Notes: a model not told the origin generated them from the letters alone. 21,919 nucleotides of DNA from JBFGFG01 sp041627475 (GCA_041627475.1 JBFKQZ010000020.1:1-21919), one strand, 5' to 3'; counted from the stretch's first letter, positions 7,558 to 13,952 are shown. Numbers and translations are program-made.

Positions 7558-8511
7558 TCAGCCCATGGCGTCGGCGACGGCGTCCTTGGCGGCCTGCAGT
7601 CGCTCGGGCGAGTTGACGTAGCCGACGAAGTCGACGCCGTCGGGCGCGGTCTCGAGGAAGAAGTCCACGAAGTCGGCGACCTGCGGCTTCTCGTTCAGCG
7701 CGTCGGTGCGGACGTAGACGTACAGCGGGCGGACGAGCTCGTAGGAGCCGTCCTCGGCGGTGGCGATCGACGGCTCGATGCAGTCACCGGTCTCGGAGTT
7801 CTGGTGGGCGATGGCCTTCAGACCGTCCGAGTTCGCCTCGTAGTAGGCCAGTCCGAAGAAGCCCCACGTGCCCACGCCGGACTGGATGCCCTGCACGATG
7901 ACGTTGTCGTCGGCCGAGGCGCTGTAGTCCTGGCGCGACTCCTCGAGGCCCATGACGTCCTCGACCATGAAGCCGTAGGTGCCCGAGTCGGTGTCCGGCG
8001 CGAAGATGTCGACCGGGTCGGCCGGGGCGCCGTCGACGACCTCGTCCCAGGTGCTCGCACCCTCGGGGCCGAAGACCTCGACGACCTGCTCGGTGCTCAG
8101 GCACTCGACGTAGTCGGTGTCGGGTGAGGTCACCATCGTCAGCGCGTCGACCCCGAACTGGAGCTCGACGAACTCGATGCCGTTGTCGGCGCAGGCCTGC
8201 GCCTCCTCGTCCTTGATGGCGCGGGAGGCGCCGGAGAGGTCGACGTCACCGGTCTCGCAGAGGCGCTCGAAGCCGCCACCGGAGCCGATCGACGTGTAGG
8301 ACGCGTCGACGTCGGGGGACTCCGCGCGGTAGAGCTCGAGGACGTACTCGGCGACGGGAAGGACGGTGGACGAGCCTGCGGCGACGACAGCACCGCCGAG
8401 GTCGTCACCTGCGGCGCCGTCGGTCCCACCGCCGTCACCACACGCGGTGGCGAGGAGGGCGACGGTCGCGAGGGAGGCAGCGACACGCAGGCTGCGAGGA
8501 CGGGTGTTCAC
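7558..8511 (-). CDS. pstS: Phosphate ABC transporter substrate-binding lipoprotein PstS
   Basis: This is the extracytoplasmic phosphate-binding protein that delivers phosphate to PstCA. The 317-aa product begins with a basic N-terminus and a hydrophobic stretch ending in LLATAC, so Cys24 is the likely lipidation site and the protein should be anchored to the membrane. Phosphate-binding loops are seen as AAGSSTVLPV near 45-54, SGASRAIKDEEA near 113-124 and PDTDSGTYGF near 193-202. The start is GTG at 8511 with AGGAGT six bases upstream (8523-8518). It heads the pstSCAB-phoU-regulator-kinase operon. Upstream lie a PHO-box-like repeat and a leader able to fold strongly. The family is firm. Confidence 0.97.
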   Translation of the reverse strand: MNTRPRSLRVAASLATVALLATACGDGGGTDGAAGDDLGGAVVAAGSSTVLPVAEYVLELYRAESPDVDASYTSIGSGGGFERLCETGDVDLSGASRAIKDEEAQACADNGIEFVELQFGVDALTMVTSPDTDYVECLSTEQVVEVFGPEGASTWDEVVDGAPADPVDIFAPDTDSGTYGFMVEDVMGLEESRQDYSASADDNVIVQGIQSGVGTWGFFGLAYYEANSDGLKAIAHQNSETGDCIEPSIATAEDGSYELVRPLYVYVRTDALNEKPQVADFVDFFLETAPDGVDFVGYVNSPERLQAAKDAVADAMG

Positions 8512-8534
8512 GGACGGACTCCTGGTCGGTCGGC

Positions 8535-8583
8535 CGCCACGCGCGGGAGGTCGACGGCACGAGGTGTGCCGTGGCGCGTGGCG
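8535..8583 (-). promoter_or_regulatory. Nested hairpin in the pstS 5' leader
   Basis: An outer perfect 10-bp stem (8535-8544 with 8574-8583) encloses an inner perfect 7-bp stem, ACGGCAC (8554-8560) with GTGCCGT (8566-8572), around a 5-nt loop. The pair lies between the putative pstS -10 (8590-8595) and the ribosome-binding site (8518-8523). It would therefore form at the very 5' end of the pstS mRNA. It may stabilise the message or control its translation. I do not recognise a known riboswitch. Confidence 0.5.
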
Positions 8584-8589
8584 AGACCG

Positions 8590-8595
8590 ACGCTA
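8590..8595 (-). promoter_or_regulatory. Putative -10 element of the pstS promoter
   Basis: On the minus strand the hexamer TAGCGT fits the actinobacterial TANNNT pattern. It lies 27 bp downstream of the last clear PHO-box unit and about 80 bp upstream of the GTG start. The -35 region would then overlap the degenerate third PHO unit (8612-8622), which suits an activator-dependent promoter. This is assigned by position and pattern only. Confidence 0.35.
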
Positions 8596-8622
8596 TGGAG
8601 CGCCCACTACGCCGCCCTGTCC

Positions 8623-8644
8623 CGCAGGTGAACGCCGCCTGAAC
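8623..8644 (-). promoter_or_regulatory. PHO box: two 11-bp direct repeats upstream of pstS
   Basis: On the minus strand the units GTTCAGGCGGC (8644-8634) and GTTCACCTGCG (8633-8623) stand immediately head to tail. The second unit fits every position of the Streptomyces PhoP consensus G(G/T)TCAYYYR(G/C)G as I recall it, and the first fits eight. A degenerate third unit (GGACAGGGCGG, 8622-8612) may extend it. It lies 112 bp before the pstS start and 12 bp past the glpX stop. The likely ligand is the PhoP/RegX3-type regulator encoded in the same operon. Confidence 0.75.
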
Positions 8645-8656
8645 GTCCCCCGACGT

Positions 8657-9640
8657 CTACGCGGTGTACTCGCGCATCTTCGCGATGCGGTGCCGCGCCC
8701 GGATCGTCCGCACCGTGCCCGACTTCGCCCGCATGACGAGCGACTCGGTGATCGCACCGTGCTTGTCGTAGGTCACGCCGTCGACGAGCTGGCCGGTCGT
8801 GATCCCGGTCGCCGCGAAGAAGCAGTCGTCGGTCCTCACGAGGTCGTCGGTGGTGAGGACCTGGTCGAGGTCGTAGCCGGCGTCGACCGCGAGCTGGCGC
8901 TCCTCGTCGTCTCGTGGCCACAGGCGGCCGAGGATCTCGCCCCGCAGCGCCTTCACGGCGCAGGCGGTCGAGACGCCCTCGGGCGTACCACCGATGCCGT
9001 ACAGGAGGTCGACGCCGGGCCGCTCGTCCCAGGCCGCCAGGACACCTGCTGCGACGTCGCCGTCGCGGATCAGCTGCAGTCGGGCACCGGCCTCGCGGAT
9101 CTCCCGCTTGGCCTCGTCGTGCCGCGGTCGGTCGAGCATCACGACCGTGACCTCGGACAGGTCCTTGCCCACCGCACGAGCGATGCGGTCGAGGTTGCGA
9201 GCGAGCGGTGCGTCCAGGTCGATCATCCCGGCCGCCTGCGGCCCGACGATCATCTTCTCCATGTAGACGCACGGGCCCGGGTCGAACATCGCACCGCGCG
9301 CCGCCGCGGCGATCACGGCCAGCGAGCCGGGCCGGCCCTCGCTCAGGAGCCGGGTGCCGTCGACGGGGTCCACGGCGATGTCGACGGCCGGCGGGTGGCC
9401 GGTGCCGACCTGCTCGCCGTTGAAGAGCATCGGGGCCTCGTCCTTCTCCCCCTCACCGATGACCACGACGCCGTCGATCTCGACCGTCGACAGCATGCGC
9501 CGCATCGCGTCGACCGCTGCCTGGTCACCCGACTCCTTGTCGCCACGCCCCTGCCACTTGGCCGCGGCCATCGCCGCCGCCTCGGTCGTGCGCACCATCT
9601 CCATGGCCAGGTTGCGGTCGGGACGGTCGGGGGTCGGCAT
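8657..9640 (-). CDS. glpX: Class II fructose-1,6-bisphosphatase
   Basis: This gluconeogenic enzyme hydrolyses fructose 1,6-bisphosphate to fructose 6-phosphate and phosphate. The 327-aa protein has the GlpX metal and substrate motifs: the GRGDKESGD region near 31-39, VVIGEGEKDEAPML near 59-72 and the lithium-sensitive phosphatase motif DPVDGT at 91-96. YGIGGTPEGV follows further on. I chose ATG 9640 because AGAGG lies 5 nt upstream; a TTG six codons earlier is less likely. It sits on the same strand between the Na/Pi cotransporter pair and pstS, 87 bp after the former. The class II enzyme is the usual, often sole, FBPase of actinobacteria. Phosphate release is its only visible link to the neighbours. 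Confidence 0.96.
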   Translation of the reverse strand: MPTPDRPDRNLAMEMVRTTEAAAMAAAKWQGRGDKESGDQAAVDAMRRMLSTVEIDGVVVIGEGEKDEAPMLFNGEQVGTGHPPAVDIAVDPVDGTRLLSEGRPGSLAVIAAAARGAMFDPGPCVYMEKMIVGPQAAGMIDLDAPLARNLDRIARAVGKDLSEVTVVMLDRPRHDEAKREIREAGARLQLIRDGDVAAGVLAAWDERPGVDLLYGIGGTPEGVSTACAVKALRGEILGRLWPRDDEERQLAVDAGYDLDQVLTTDDLVRTDDCFFAATGITTGQLVDGVTYDKHGAITESLVMRAKSGTVRTIRARHRIAKMREYTA

Positions 9641-9727
9641 GCGGGCCTCTCGGGTCAACGGGCTGCGACCGCAGCGTAGGCGCGTGGCACCCCCCGCCCC
9701 ACTCCGGGCAGGTGGGTGCGGGCGGCC

Positions 9728-10381
9728 TCACTCGTCGAGGTCCTTGTCGCCGATCCGGTCCACGCCCTCGACCATCGTGACGACCGTCCCGAGCACGTTG
9801 GCGACGAGGCGCTTGACGTAGCGGTAGAGCATCGCGCGCGGCACGCCGTAGGACGACGGCCGGTCGCTGTGGAGCAGCTCGGTCACGATCTCCTCGCACT
9901 CGTCCATCAGCCCGAGGCTGTCCTCGACCAGCGCAGTCAGGTCGGGCTGGTCCTCACCGAGCAGCTCCTGCGCGTCGGAGAAGATCTCCGACGTCCGGGT
10001 CCGGAACTCGACGAACTGGTCGTAGTCGTCGCTCTTGCTGAAGCGGACACCCTCCTCGGCGAGCCGGAGGATGTTCTTGCACTGGTCGCCGACACGCTCG
10101 AGCTTCTTGACGATCAGGAGCAGCGCCAGCACCGTCCCCACGTCCGCGCCGCCCTGGACGGCGGTGTGCACGATCAGCTCGCGCCGCACGGTCTCGTCGA
10201 TCTCGTTGATGCGCTTGTCGGTGGCGCGCACCTCGGCGGCGACCGGCGTGATGTCTGCGTCGCTGACCAGCGCACTCATGGCGAGGTCGAAGCTGTGGCG
10301 ACAGCTCGCGATCATCACCCGGACCTCGTTCTCGATCTGGTCGAGGCCGTGATCAGCGTTGCGGAAGAACTCGAGCACCAT
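9728..10381 (-). CDS. PhoU-domain protein paired with Na/Pi cotransporter
   Basis: This 217-aa cytoplasmic protein appears to have two PhoU-type helical repeats. Helices such as ALVSDADITPVAAEVRATDK, LIVKKLERVGDQCKNILRLA (about 89-108) and YRYVKRLVANVLGTVVTMV near the end match the PhoU pattern of D/E-rich metal sites before and after an E-R-[IV]-[GA]-D motif. It begins 3 bp after the stop of the Na/Pi cotransporter gene, so the two are surely co-translated. In many bacteria the carrier and a PhoU domain are one fused polypeptide of about 550 aa, so this looks like the split form. Its likely role is to regulate that carrier. It is distinct from the canonical PhoU in the pst operon. Confidence 0.85.
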   Translation of the reverse strand: MVLEFFRNADHGLDQIENEVRVMIASCRHSFDLAMSALVSDADITPVAAEVRATDKRINEIDETVRRELIVHTAVQGGADVGTVLALLLIVKKLERVGDQCKNILRLAEEGVRFSKSDDYDQFVEFRTRTSEIFSDAQELLGEDQPDLTALVEDSLGLMDECEEIVTELLHSDRPSSYGVPRAMLYRYVKRLVANVLGTVVTMVEGVDRIGDKDLDE

Positions 10382-10384
10382 GAC

Positions 10385-11548
10385 TCACCTCAGGACTAGG
10401 ACGCCGAGCGCAGGCACGACGACGAACAGGAACAGGACGTAGCCGACGATCGTGCTGCGACGTCGTGTCGCGGCCTCGGCGAGGGCCTCGGCGGCACGGA
10501 TCGGCAGCTGCCGCAGGGCGGGCACCGGGTAGAAGATGCCGATGCCCAGGACGTTGAACGTGGTGTGCACCAGCGCCACGGTCAGGGCCTCGGGCCGGGC
10601 GCTCGCCAGCGACGCGAGCAGGGCACTCATCGTGGTCCCCACGTTGGCACCCAGGGTCACGGGGTAGACGTTCCGCAGCGAGATCACACCCGCAGCGGCA
10701 AGTGGGATCATGATCGAGGTCGTGATGCTCGACGACTGCACCGCCAACGTGATGACCATGCCGAGGACGATCGCCGTGGCGCCGCCGCCCGAGCCCAGCA
10801 TCGCGTTGATCGAGGCCTCGAGTCGGCTGGCGATCAGGACGCGCATGTTGCGAGTGATGTAGCCCAGGGCCACGAAGATCGCGCCGAGGCCGACGGCGAC
10901 CATCACGAGGCCGAGCGGGTTGCCCGACAGGCCCAGCGCCTCGAGGCCGTCGGTCGCGAGCCCGACCGGGAACTTCACCGCCTCCTTGATCGGGCTCGAG
11001 TACTCGGCGCCGCTGGCCCCCAGCAGCAGCGTGGTGAGCCACCGGGCGATGTCGGACAGCAGCCCGGTCGCGAGCTCCAGTGGGAGCAGGACGGCGACGG
11101 CCATGAGGTTGAAGAAGTCGTGCACGGTCGCCGCGGCGAACGCCAGCCGGAACTCGTTGGAGCGGCGCACGTGCCCGAGCGACGCGAGCGTGTTGGTGAC
11201 GGTCGTGCCGAGGTTGGCACCCATCACCATGGGGACGGCCGCCTCGACACTCAGGAGACCGGTCCCGACCAGCCCGACGATCGTCGAGGTCGTCACCGAC
11301 GACGACTGGGCCAGCACCGTGGCCAGGAGACCGACGAGCAGCCCCGCGATCGGATTGGCGACGCTGGCGAAGAGCCCCTCCTGGAAGTCCTCGCCCAGCG
11401 ACTCGATGCCGTCGCCGAGCAGGCCCACGCCGGCGAGGAAGAGGTAGAGGAGGCCGAACACCAGCAGCGCACGGAGGACGCGCTGGACGCCGGTCTCCGG
11501 GGTCGGCAGGCGAGGGGCGGCAAGGTCCTGCTCGGGGGCTCCGGACAC
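10385..11548 (-). CDS. Na+/phosphate cotransporter family protein (NptA/PNaS type)
   Basis: This is a secondary phosphate carrier driven by the sodium gradient. The 387-aa membrane protein has the family's two inverted repeats. Each contains the QSSS motif (about 81-84 and 271-274) followed by a GANLGTT / GANVGTT loop (about 110 and 300). Multiple hydrophobic segments cover the remainder. The start is GTG 11548 with GGAG 5 nt upstream. The following gene, 3 bp away, supplies the PhoU domain that is often fused at the C-terminus. A putative promoter and structured leader lie upstream, but I see no PHO box there. It may be a low-affinity or constitutive route complementing Pst, which is inference. 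Confidence 0.92.
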   Translation of the reverse strand: MSGAPEQDLAAPRLPTPETGVQRVLRALLVFGLLYLFLAGVGLLGDGIESLGEDFQEGLFASVANPIAGLLVGLLATVLAQSSSVTTSTIVGLVGTGLLSVEAAVPMVMGANLGTTVTNTLASLGHVRRSNEFRLAFAAATVHDFFNLMAVAVLLPLELATGLLSDIARWLTTLLLGASGAEYSSPIKEAVKFPVGLATDGLEALGLSGNPLGLVMVAVGLGAIFVALGYITRNMRVLIASRLEASINAMLGSGGGATAIVLGMVITLAVQSSSITTSIMIPLAAAGVISLRNVYPVTLGANVGTTMSALLASLASARPEALTVALVHTTFNVLGIGIFYPVPALRQLPIRAAEALAEAATRRRSTIVGYVLFLFVVVPALGVLVLR

Positions 11549-11580
11549 GGCTGCTCCGAAAGGACGACGACGACGACGTG

Positions 11581-11619
11581 CGGCCGCGGGCCCGGACCGT
11601 CCCGGTGCTCCCGCGGCCG
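11581..11619 (-). promoter_or_regulatory. Nested hairpin in the Na/Pi cotransporter leader
   Basis: Perfect 10-bp arms CGGCCGCGGG (11581-11590) and CCCGCGGCCG (11610-11619) enclose a 19-nt loop that holds a second small stem, ACCG (11596-11599) with CGGT (11603-11606). It begins about 2 nt beyond the putative -10 and ends 24 nt before the GGAG ribosome-binding site. Its geometry resembles the pstS leader although the sequence differs. Confidence 0.45.
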
Positions 11620-11621
11620 GG

Positions 11622-11651
11622 AGTCTAGGTGGCCGCGCGCGCGAGTGACCA
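11622..11651 (-). promoter_or_regulatory. Putative promoter of the Na/Pi cotransporter operon
   Basis: On the minus strand, TGGTCA (11651-11646; 4 of 6 matches to TTGACA) is separated by 18 bp from TAGACT (11627-11622; 4 of 6 to TATAAT, and TANNNT). The spacer holds five CG dinucleotides in a row (11634-11643). The position, about 75 bp before the GTG start, is reasonable. This is assigned by pattern only. Confidence 0.45.
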
Positions 11652-11687
11652 CGCGACGGCGCGCGGACTCCCGGCCCGTGCGGTGCT

Positions 11688-12458
11688 TCAGGTGCGACGG
11701 GGCCGCACGGTCCGGGGAAGGTCGTCCTCGTAGGACGGCAGCCGCCCCGTCCGCGCCTGCGCGCGGATCGCGTCGTTCTCGCGGGCGCTGCGGTCGCGGA
11801 CGCCGCCGAGGTCGAGGAACTGTCGCTTCAGCAGCGCGACGGTGGCGGCGTCCCGGGTCGCCACCTGCTCCAGCCAGGCCAGCCCGGCGTCGACCGCTTC
11901 GCCGTCAGCCACGAGCCGCTGGGCGAAACCGGTCGACGTGAGCTCGTCGGCAGCCACCTCGCGGGCCGACAGCACCCAGTCCCGGGCGGTCGACAGGCCG
12001 ACCCGCCCGACCGTGCGGGCCACGCCGACCGGGATGCCCATCATCGCGCCGGGGAACCGCAGGACCGCCGAGTCCGCCACGACGAGCAGGTCGCAGGCCG
12101 CGGCGAGCTCGGCCCCGCCGCCGACCGCGTAGCCCTCGACCGCCGCGACGGTGGGCGCCCGGAACGTGGTCAGCTGCTCGTACGCCATCGCGAACAGCTC
12201 CTGACGACGGGGGAAGACGGTCGCGTCGTCGGGACCGGCCTCCTTCAGGTCCGCCCCCGCGCTGAAGTGGCCGTCCGTCCCGGTCACCAGCAGGCCGACG
12301 AGGTCGTCGGTGGCCGCGGCGTCGTGGAGGGCGTCGACCAGCGCGGAGAGCAACGCCGTGTCCATCGCGTTGCGGACGTCGGGCCGCTGCAGCGTGAGCA
12401 CGTGGACGACACCCCCGGCCTCGGTGGTGTGGACGGCGACGTCGAGCGGGTCGGACAC
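11688..12458 (-). CDS. Enoyl-CoA hydratase/isomerase family protein
   Basis: This crotonase-fold protein of 256 aa probably acts on an acyl-CoA thioester. The start is GTG 12458, chosen for GGAG 7 nt upstream and the beginning MSDPLDVAVHTTEAGG; the open frame continues upstream only as antisense-like sequence. The oxyanion-hole motifs HFSAGADLKE (about 64-73) and GYAVGGGAELAAACDL (about 109-124) are present. The glutamate matching rat mitochondrial hydratase Glu144 is kept (E117), but the position of Glu164 is glycine (G137 in FPGAMMGIP). Hydration may therefore not be the reaction; isomerase, hydrolase or other crotonase chemistry is possible. It is divergent from the DUF1269-like gene, with 85 bp between them. 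Confidence 0.88.
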   Translation of the reverse strand: MSDPLDVAVHTTEAGGVVHVLTLQRPDVRNAMDTALLSALVDALHDAAATDDLVGLLVTGTDGHFSAGADLKEAGPDDATVFPRRQELFAMAYEQLTTFRAPTVAAVEGYAVGGGAELAAACDLLVVADSAVLRFPGAMMGIPVGVARTVGRVGLSTARDWVLSAREVAADELTSTGFAQRLVADGEAVDAGLAWLEQVATRDAATVALLKRQFLDLGGVRDRSARENDAIRAQARTGRLPSYEDDLPRTVRPRRT

Positions 12459-12492
12459 GACAGGACTCCGGACAGGGCAGGGGCGCACGGTC

Positions 12493-12512
12493 AGGCTACG
12501 GCCGCGTAGCGT
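12493..12512. promoter_or_regulatory. Divergent promoter region with palindrome
   Basis: GCTACG (12495-12500) and CGTAGC (12505-12510) form a 6-bp inverted repeat with a 4-nt centre. TANNNT hexamers lie on both strands: TAGCGT on plus (12507-12512) and TAGCCT on minus (12498-12493). They would start transcripts with 5' leaders of about 25-30 nt for the two divergent genes. No convincing -35 is seen for either. Confidence 0.3.
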
Positions 12513-12543
12513 GCGGACCGACCGCCGACCCAGGACCGCTGCC

Positions 12544-13062
12544 GTGGCCGACGACCGCACCTCCTCCCTCGTGGCGATCGCACTCGACGACCCGCTGCTC
12601 GCGCAGGAGGGGCTGCTGGCCGCGATGCGTCTGGTCCGCCGCGGCCACCTCCAGCTGGAGGACGCCGCGATCATCGCCAAGGACGGCGAGAGGGTCCGCA
12701 TCCAGGAGACCCAGGACACGCGGCCGGCCCAGGGCGCTGCCTCCGGAGGCTGGCTCGGCATGCTCGCCGGCCTCTTCGTCGGGGGCCCGGCACTGCTGGC
12801 GGGTGCGGCGATCGGCGCGGCCGCTGGGGGGATCTTCGCCAAGCTGCGCGACATCGGCATCCAGGACGAGGAGATGCAACGGCTCGGCGAGGAGCTGCCC
12901 GACGGGCACGCGGCGCTGCTGCTGCTCGTCGAGGACGCCCACCTCTTCCACGCCCGTGCCGAGCTGCGCCGTTTCCACGGCCGCCTGCTCCACACCACGT
13001 GCGACGAGGACACGGCCGCCTCCCTCGAGGAGGCCCTCGGCACCGACCCGTACGCCCTCTGA
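12544..13062 (+). CDS. DUF1269-like protein with a glycine-zipper membrane segment
   Basis: The function is unknown. The 172-aa protein starts at GTG 12544 (AGGA 8 nt upstream). An N-terminal alpha/beta part contains VAIALDDPLLAQEGLLAAM and a basic/acidic stretch. A Gly/Ala-rich hydrophobic stretch follows (about 67-97, with GGWLGMLAGLFVGGPALLAG and GAAAGGIF), then a soluble C-terminal part with DGHAALLLLVEDAH. This layout, with the glycine-zipper between two halves and the phrase on AALL-LVED, is what I recall of DUF1269 family proteins. The preceding open frame is part of the antisense of the divergent hydratase gene. The next gene starts 3 bp after its stop, so the two form an operon. No cofactor motif is visible. 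Confidence 0.75.
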   Translation: MADDRTSSLVAIALDDPLLAQEGLLAAMRLVRRGHLQLEDAAIIAKDGERVRIQETQDTRPAQGAASGGWLGMLAGLFVGGPALLAGAAIGAAAGGIFAKLRDIGIQDEEMQRLGEELPDGHAALLLLVEDAHLFHARAELRRFHGRLLHTTCDEDTAASLEEALGTDPYAL

Positions 13063-13065
13063 GCC

Positions 13066-13638
13066 GTGGACGGACGGCGCCGGGTCGCGCTGGCCGCGCT
13101 CGCGCTGTCGTTCGTGGCACTGGCAGCCGCACCCCTCGTGCTGCCGACCGACTTCAGCCCGGTGACGCACACGACCAGTGAGTCCGCCGGCCAGGGCGTG
13201 CCGGGCGCCTGGCTGCCGCGCCTCGGCTTCGTGCTGTTCGGCGTCGGCGTGCTCGTCCGCATCCCCGTCCGCTGCAGCTGGCTCGGCGGCGTCCTGCACG
13301 CCGCGTTCGGCACGGCGATGTTCGTGGTGGCCGCCTTCGCGTCACGGTCGTGGCGCGACGCGTCCTACGACGCGACCGAGGACCTCGTCCACTCGATCGG
13401 TGCGACGGCGATGGGGTTCGCCTTCGCGGGTGGGGTGGCGGCGGCAGCGATCACCGAGGCGCGGCGGACGCGTCGTCCCCCGCGCACCCTCGACGTGGTC
13501 GCGGTCGCCGCATCGGTCGTGCTGCCGCTCGGCATGGTCGCGCTGCCTGACGTCGCCGGCCTGCTCCAGCGCGTGATGTTCACGGTCGCGTACGTGTGGT
13601 ACGGCCGGGAACTGCTGCGCGGGCGGGGTCAGGGCTGA
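13066..13638 (+). CDS. DUF998-like integral membrane protein
   Basis: The function is unknown. The 190-aa protein starts at GTG 13066, only 3 bp after the stop of the preceding gene. About six hydrophobic segments are visible: near 7-26, 50-64, 74-92, 110-130, 143-160 and 168-180. A loop has FSPVTHTTSESAGQG after the first helix, and HSIGATAMGFAFAGG is in the fourth. The pattern of a short outer loop with Ser/Thr and a His-Ser-Ile-Gly segment resembles DUF998 membrane proteins. Its 3' end overlaps the convergent small lipoprotein gene by 10 bp. A small membrane channel or sensor role cannot be judged from sequence. Confidence 0.72.
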   Translation: MDGRRRVALAALALSFVALAAAPLVLPTDFSPVTHTTSESAGQGVPGAWLPRLGFVLFGVGVLVRIPVRCSWLGGVLHAAFGTAMFVVAAFASRSWRDASYDATEDLVHSIGATAMGFAFAGGVAAAAITEARRTRRPPRTLDVVAVAASVVLPLGMVALPDVAGLLQRVMFTVAYVWYGRELLRGRGQG

Positions 13639-13856
13639 CCGTCGCCGTCCGGCTCGTCGTCAGCACCCTCGTCCGGCGGGAAGCCGTCGTTCGGGCGGTC
13701 GACCTCGTTGGCCGGTGCGGGCGTCACCGGCTCCATGATGGGCGTCTCGTCCGGCGTCGGCGTGTCGGCGTCGGGGATCTCCGCGACGTTGCGGCCGGTG
13801 CAGGCGCTGACGACCAGCGCGAGGGCGAGAACGGGGACGGCGGTACGGGTGCGCAC
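13629..13856 (-). CDS. Small secreted lipoprotein, acidic and proline-rich
   Basis: This 75-aa protein has a clear lipoprotein signal: basic N-terminus MRTRT, a hydrophobic core, and LVVSAC, making Cys19 the lipidation site. The mature part of about 57 residues is very rich in Asp, Glu and Pro and is probably disordered. No domain is recognised. The start is GTG 13856; the upstream region offers only a weak GAAGA as ribosome-binding site. The last 10 bases overlap the 3' end of the convergent membrane protein gene. A parallel frame from an ATG at 13872 is open but has no signal or protein-like composition, so I reject it. Confidence 0.68.
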   Translation of the reverse strand: MRTRTAVPVLALALVVSACTGRNVAEIPDADTPTPDETPIMEPVTPAPANEVDRPNDGFPPDEGADDEPDGDGQP

Positions 13857-13915
13857 GGGGAGTCTTCGTCATCGGGAACGGCTCACGAGTGACCTGCCAC
13901 GAGTTCCCGCACGAC

Positions 13916-13935
13916 ACCCGTCCACACGGACGGGT
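13916..13935. repeat. Perfect hairpin ACCCGTCC / GGACGGGT
   Basis: Two 8-bp arms (13916-13923 and 13928-13935) enclose a 4-nt ACAC loop. It lies about 60 bp upstream of the small lipoprotein start and downstream of the acyl-CoA dehydrogenase gene. It may be a terminator for the latter, since both genes run leftward, though no T-run follows. Confidence 0.45.
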
Positions 13936-13947
13936 CAGATGATCTGA
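13935..13947. promoter_or_regulatory. Palindrome TCAGATGATCTGA
   Basis: This is a perfect 13-nt inverted repeat with a single central base, touching the hairpin at its left. It lies about 80 bp upstream of the small lipoprotein start. It could be an operator for an unknown dimeric regulator. The sequence is less GC-rich than its surroundings, which makes the symmetry more notable. Confidence 0.35.
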
Positions 13948-13952
13948 AGGAT

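Noticed and set aside
6192..7616. Long plus-strand open frame opposite pstA and pstC
   Set aside because: It is a shadow of two certain permease genes and shows no recognisable domain; similar frames at 10565-11941, 14132-15340 and 15361-17076 were rejected for the same reason.
12459..13313. Upstream extension of the enoyl-CoA hydratase frame to 541 aa
   Set aside because: The added part is antisense to the DUF1269-like gene and Ser/Arg-rich; a good ribosome-binding site precedes GTG 12458.
13660..13917. Alternative minus-strand frame overlapping the small lipoprotein
   Set aside because: It is Arg/Pro-rich with no signal or domain, whereas the parallel frame has a clean lipoprotein signal.
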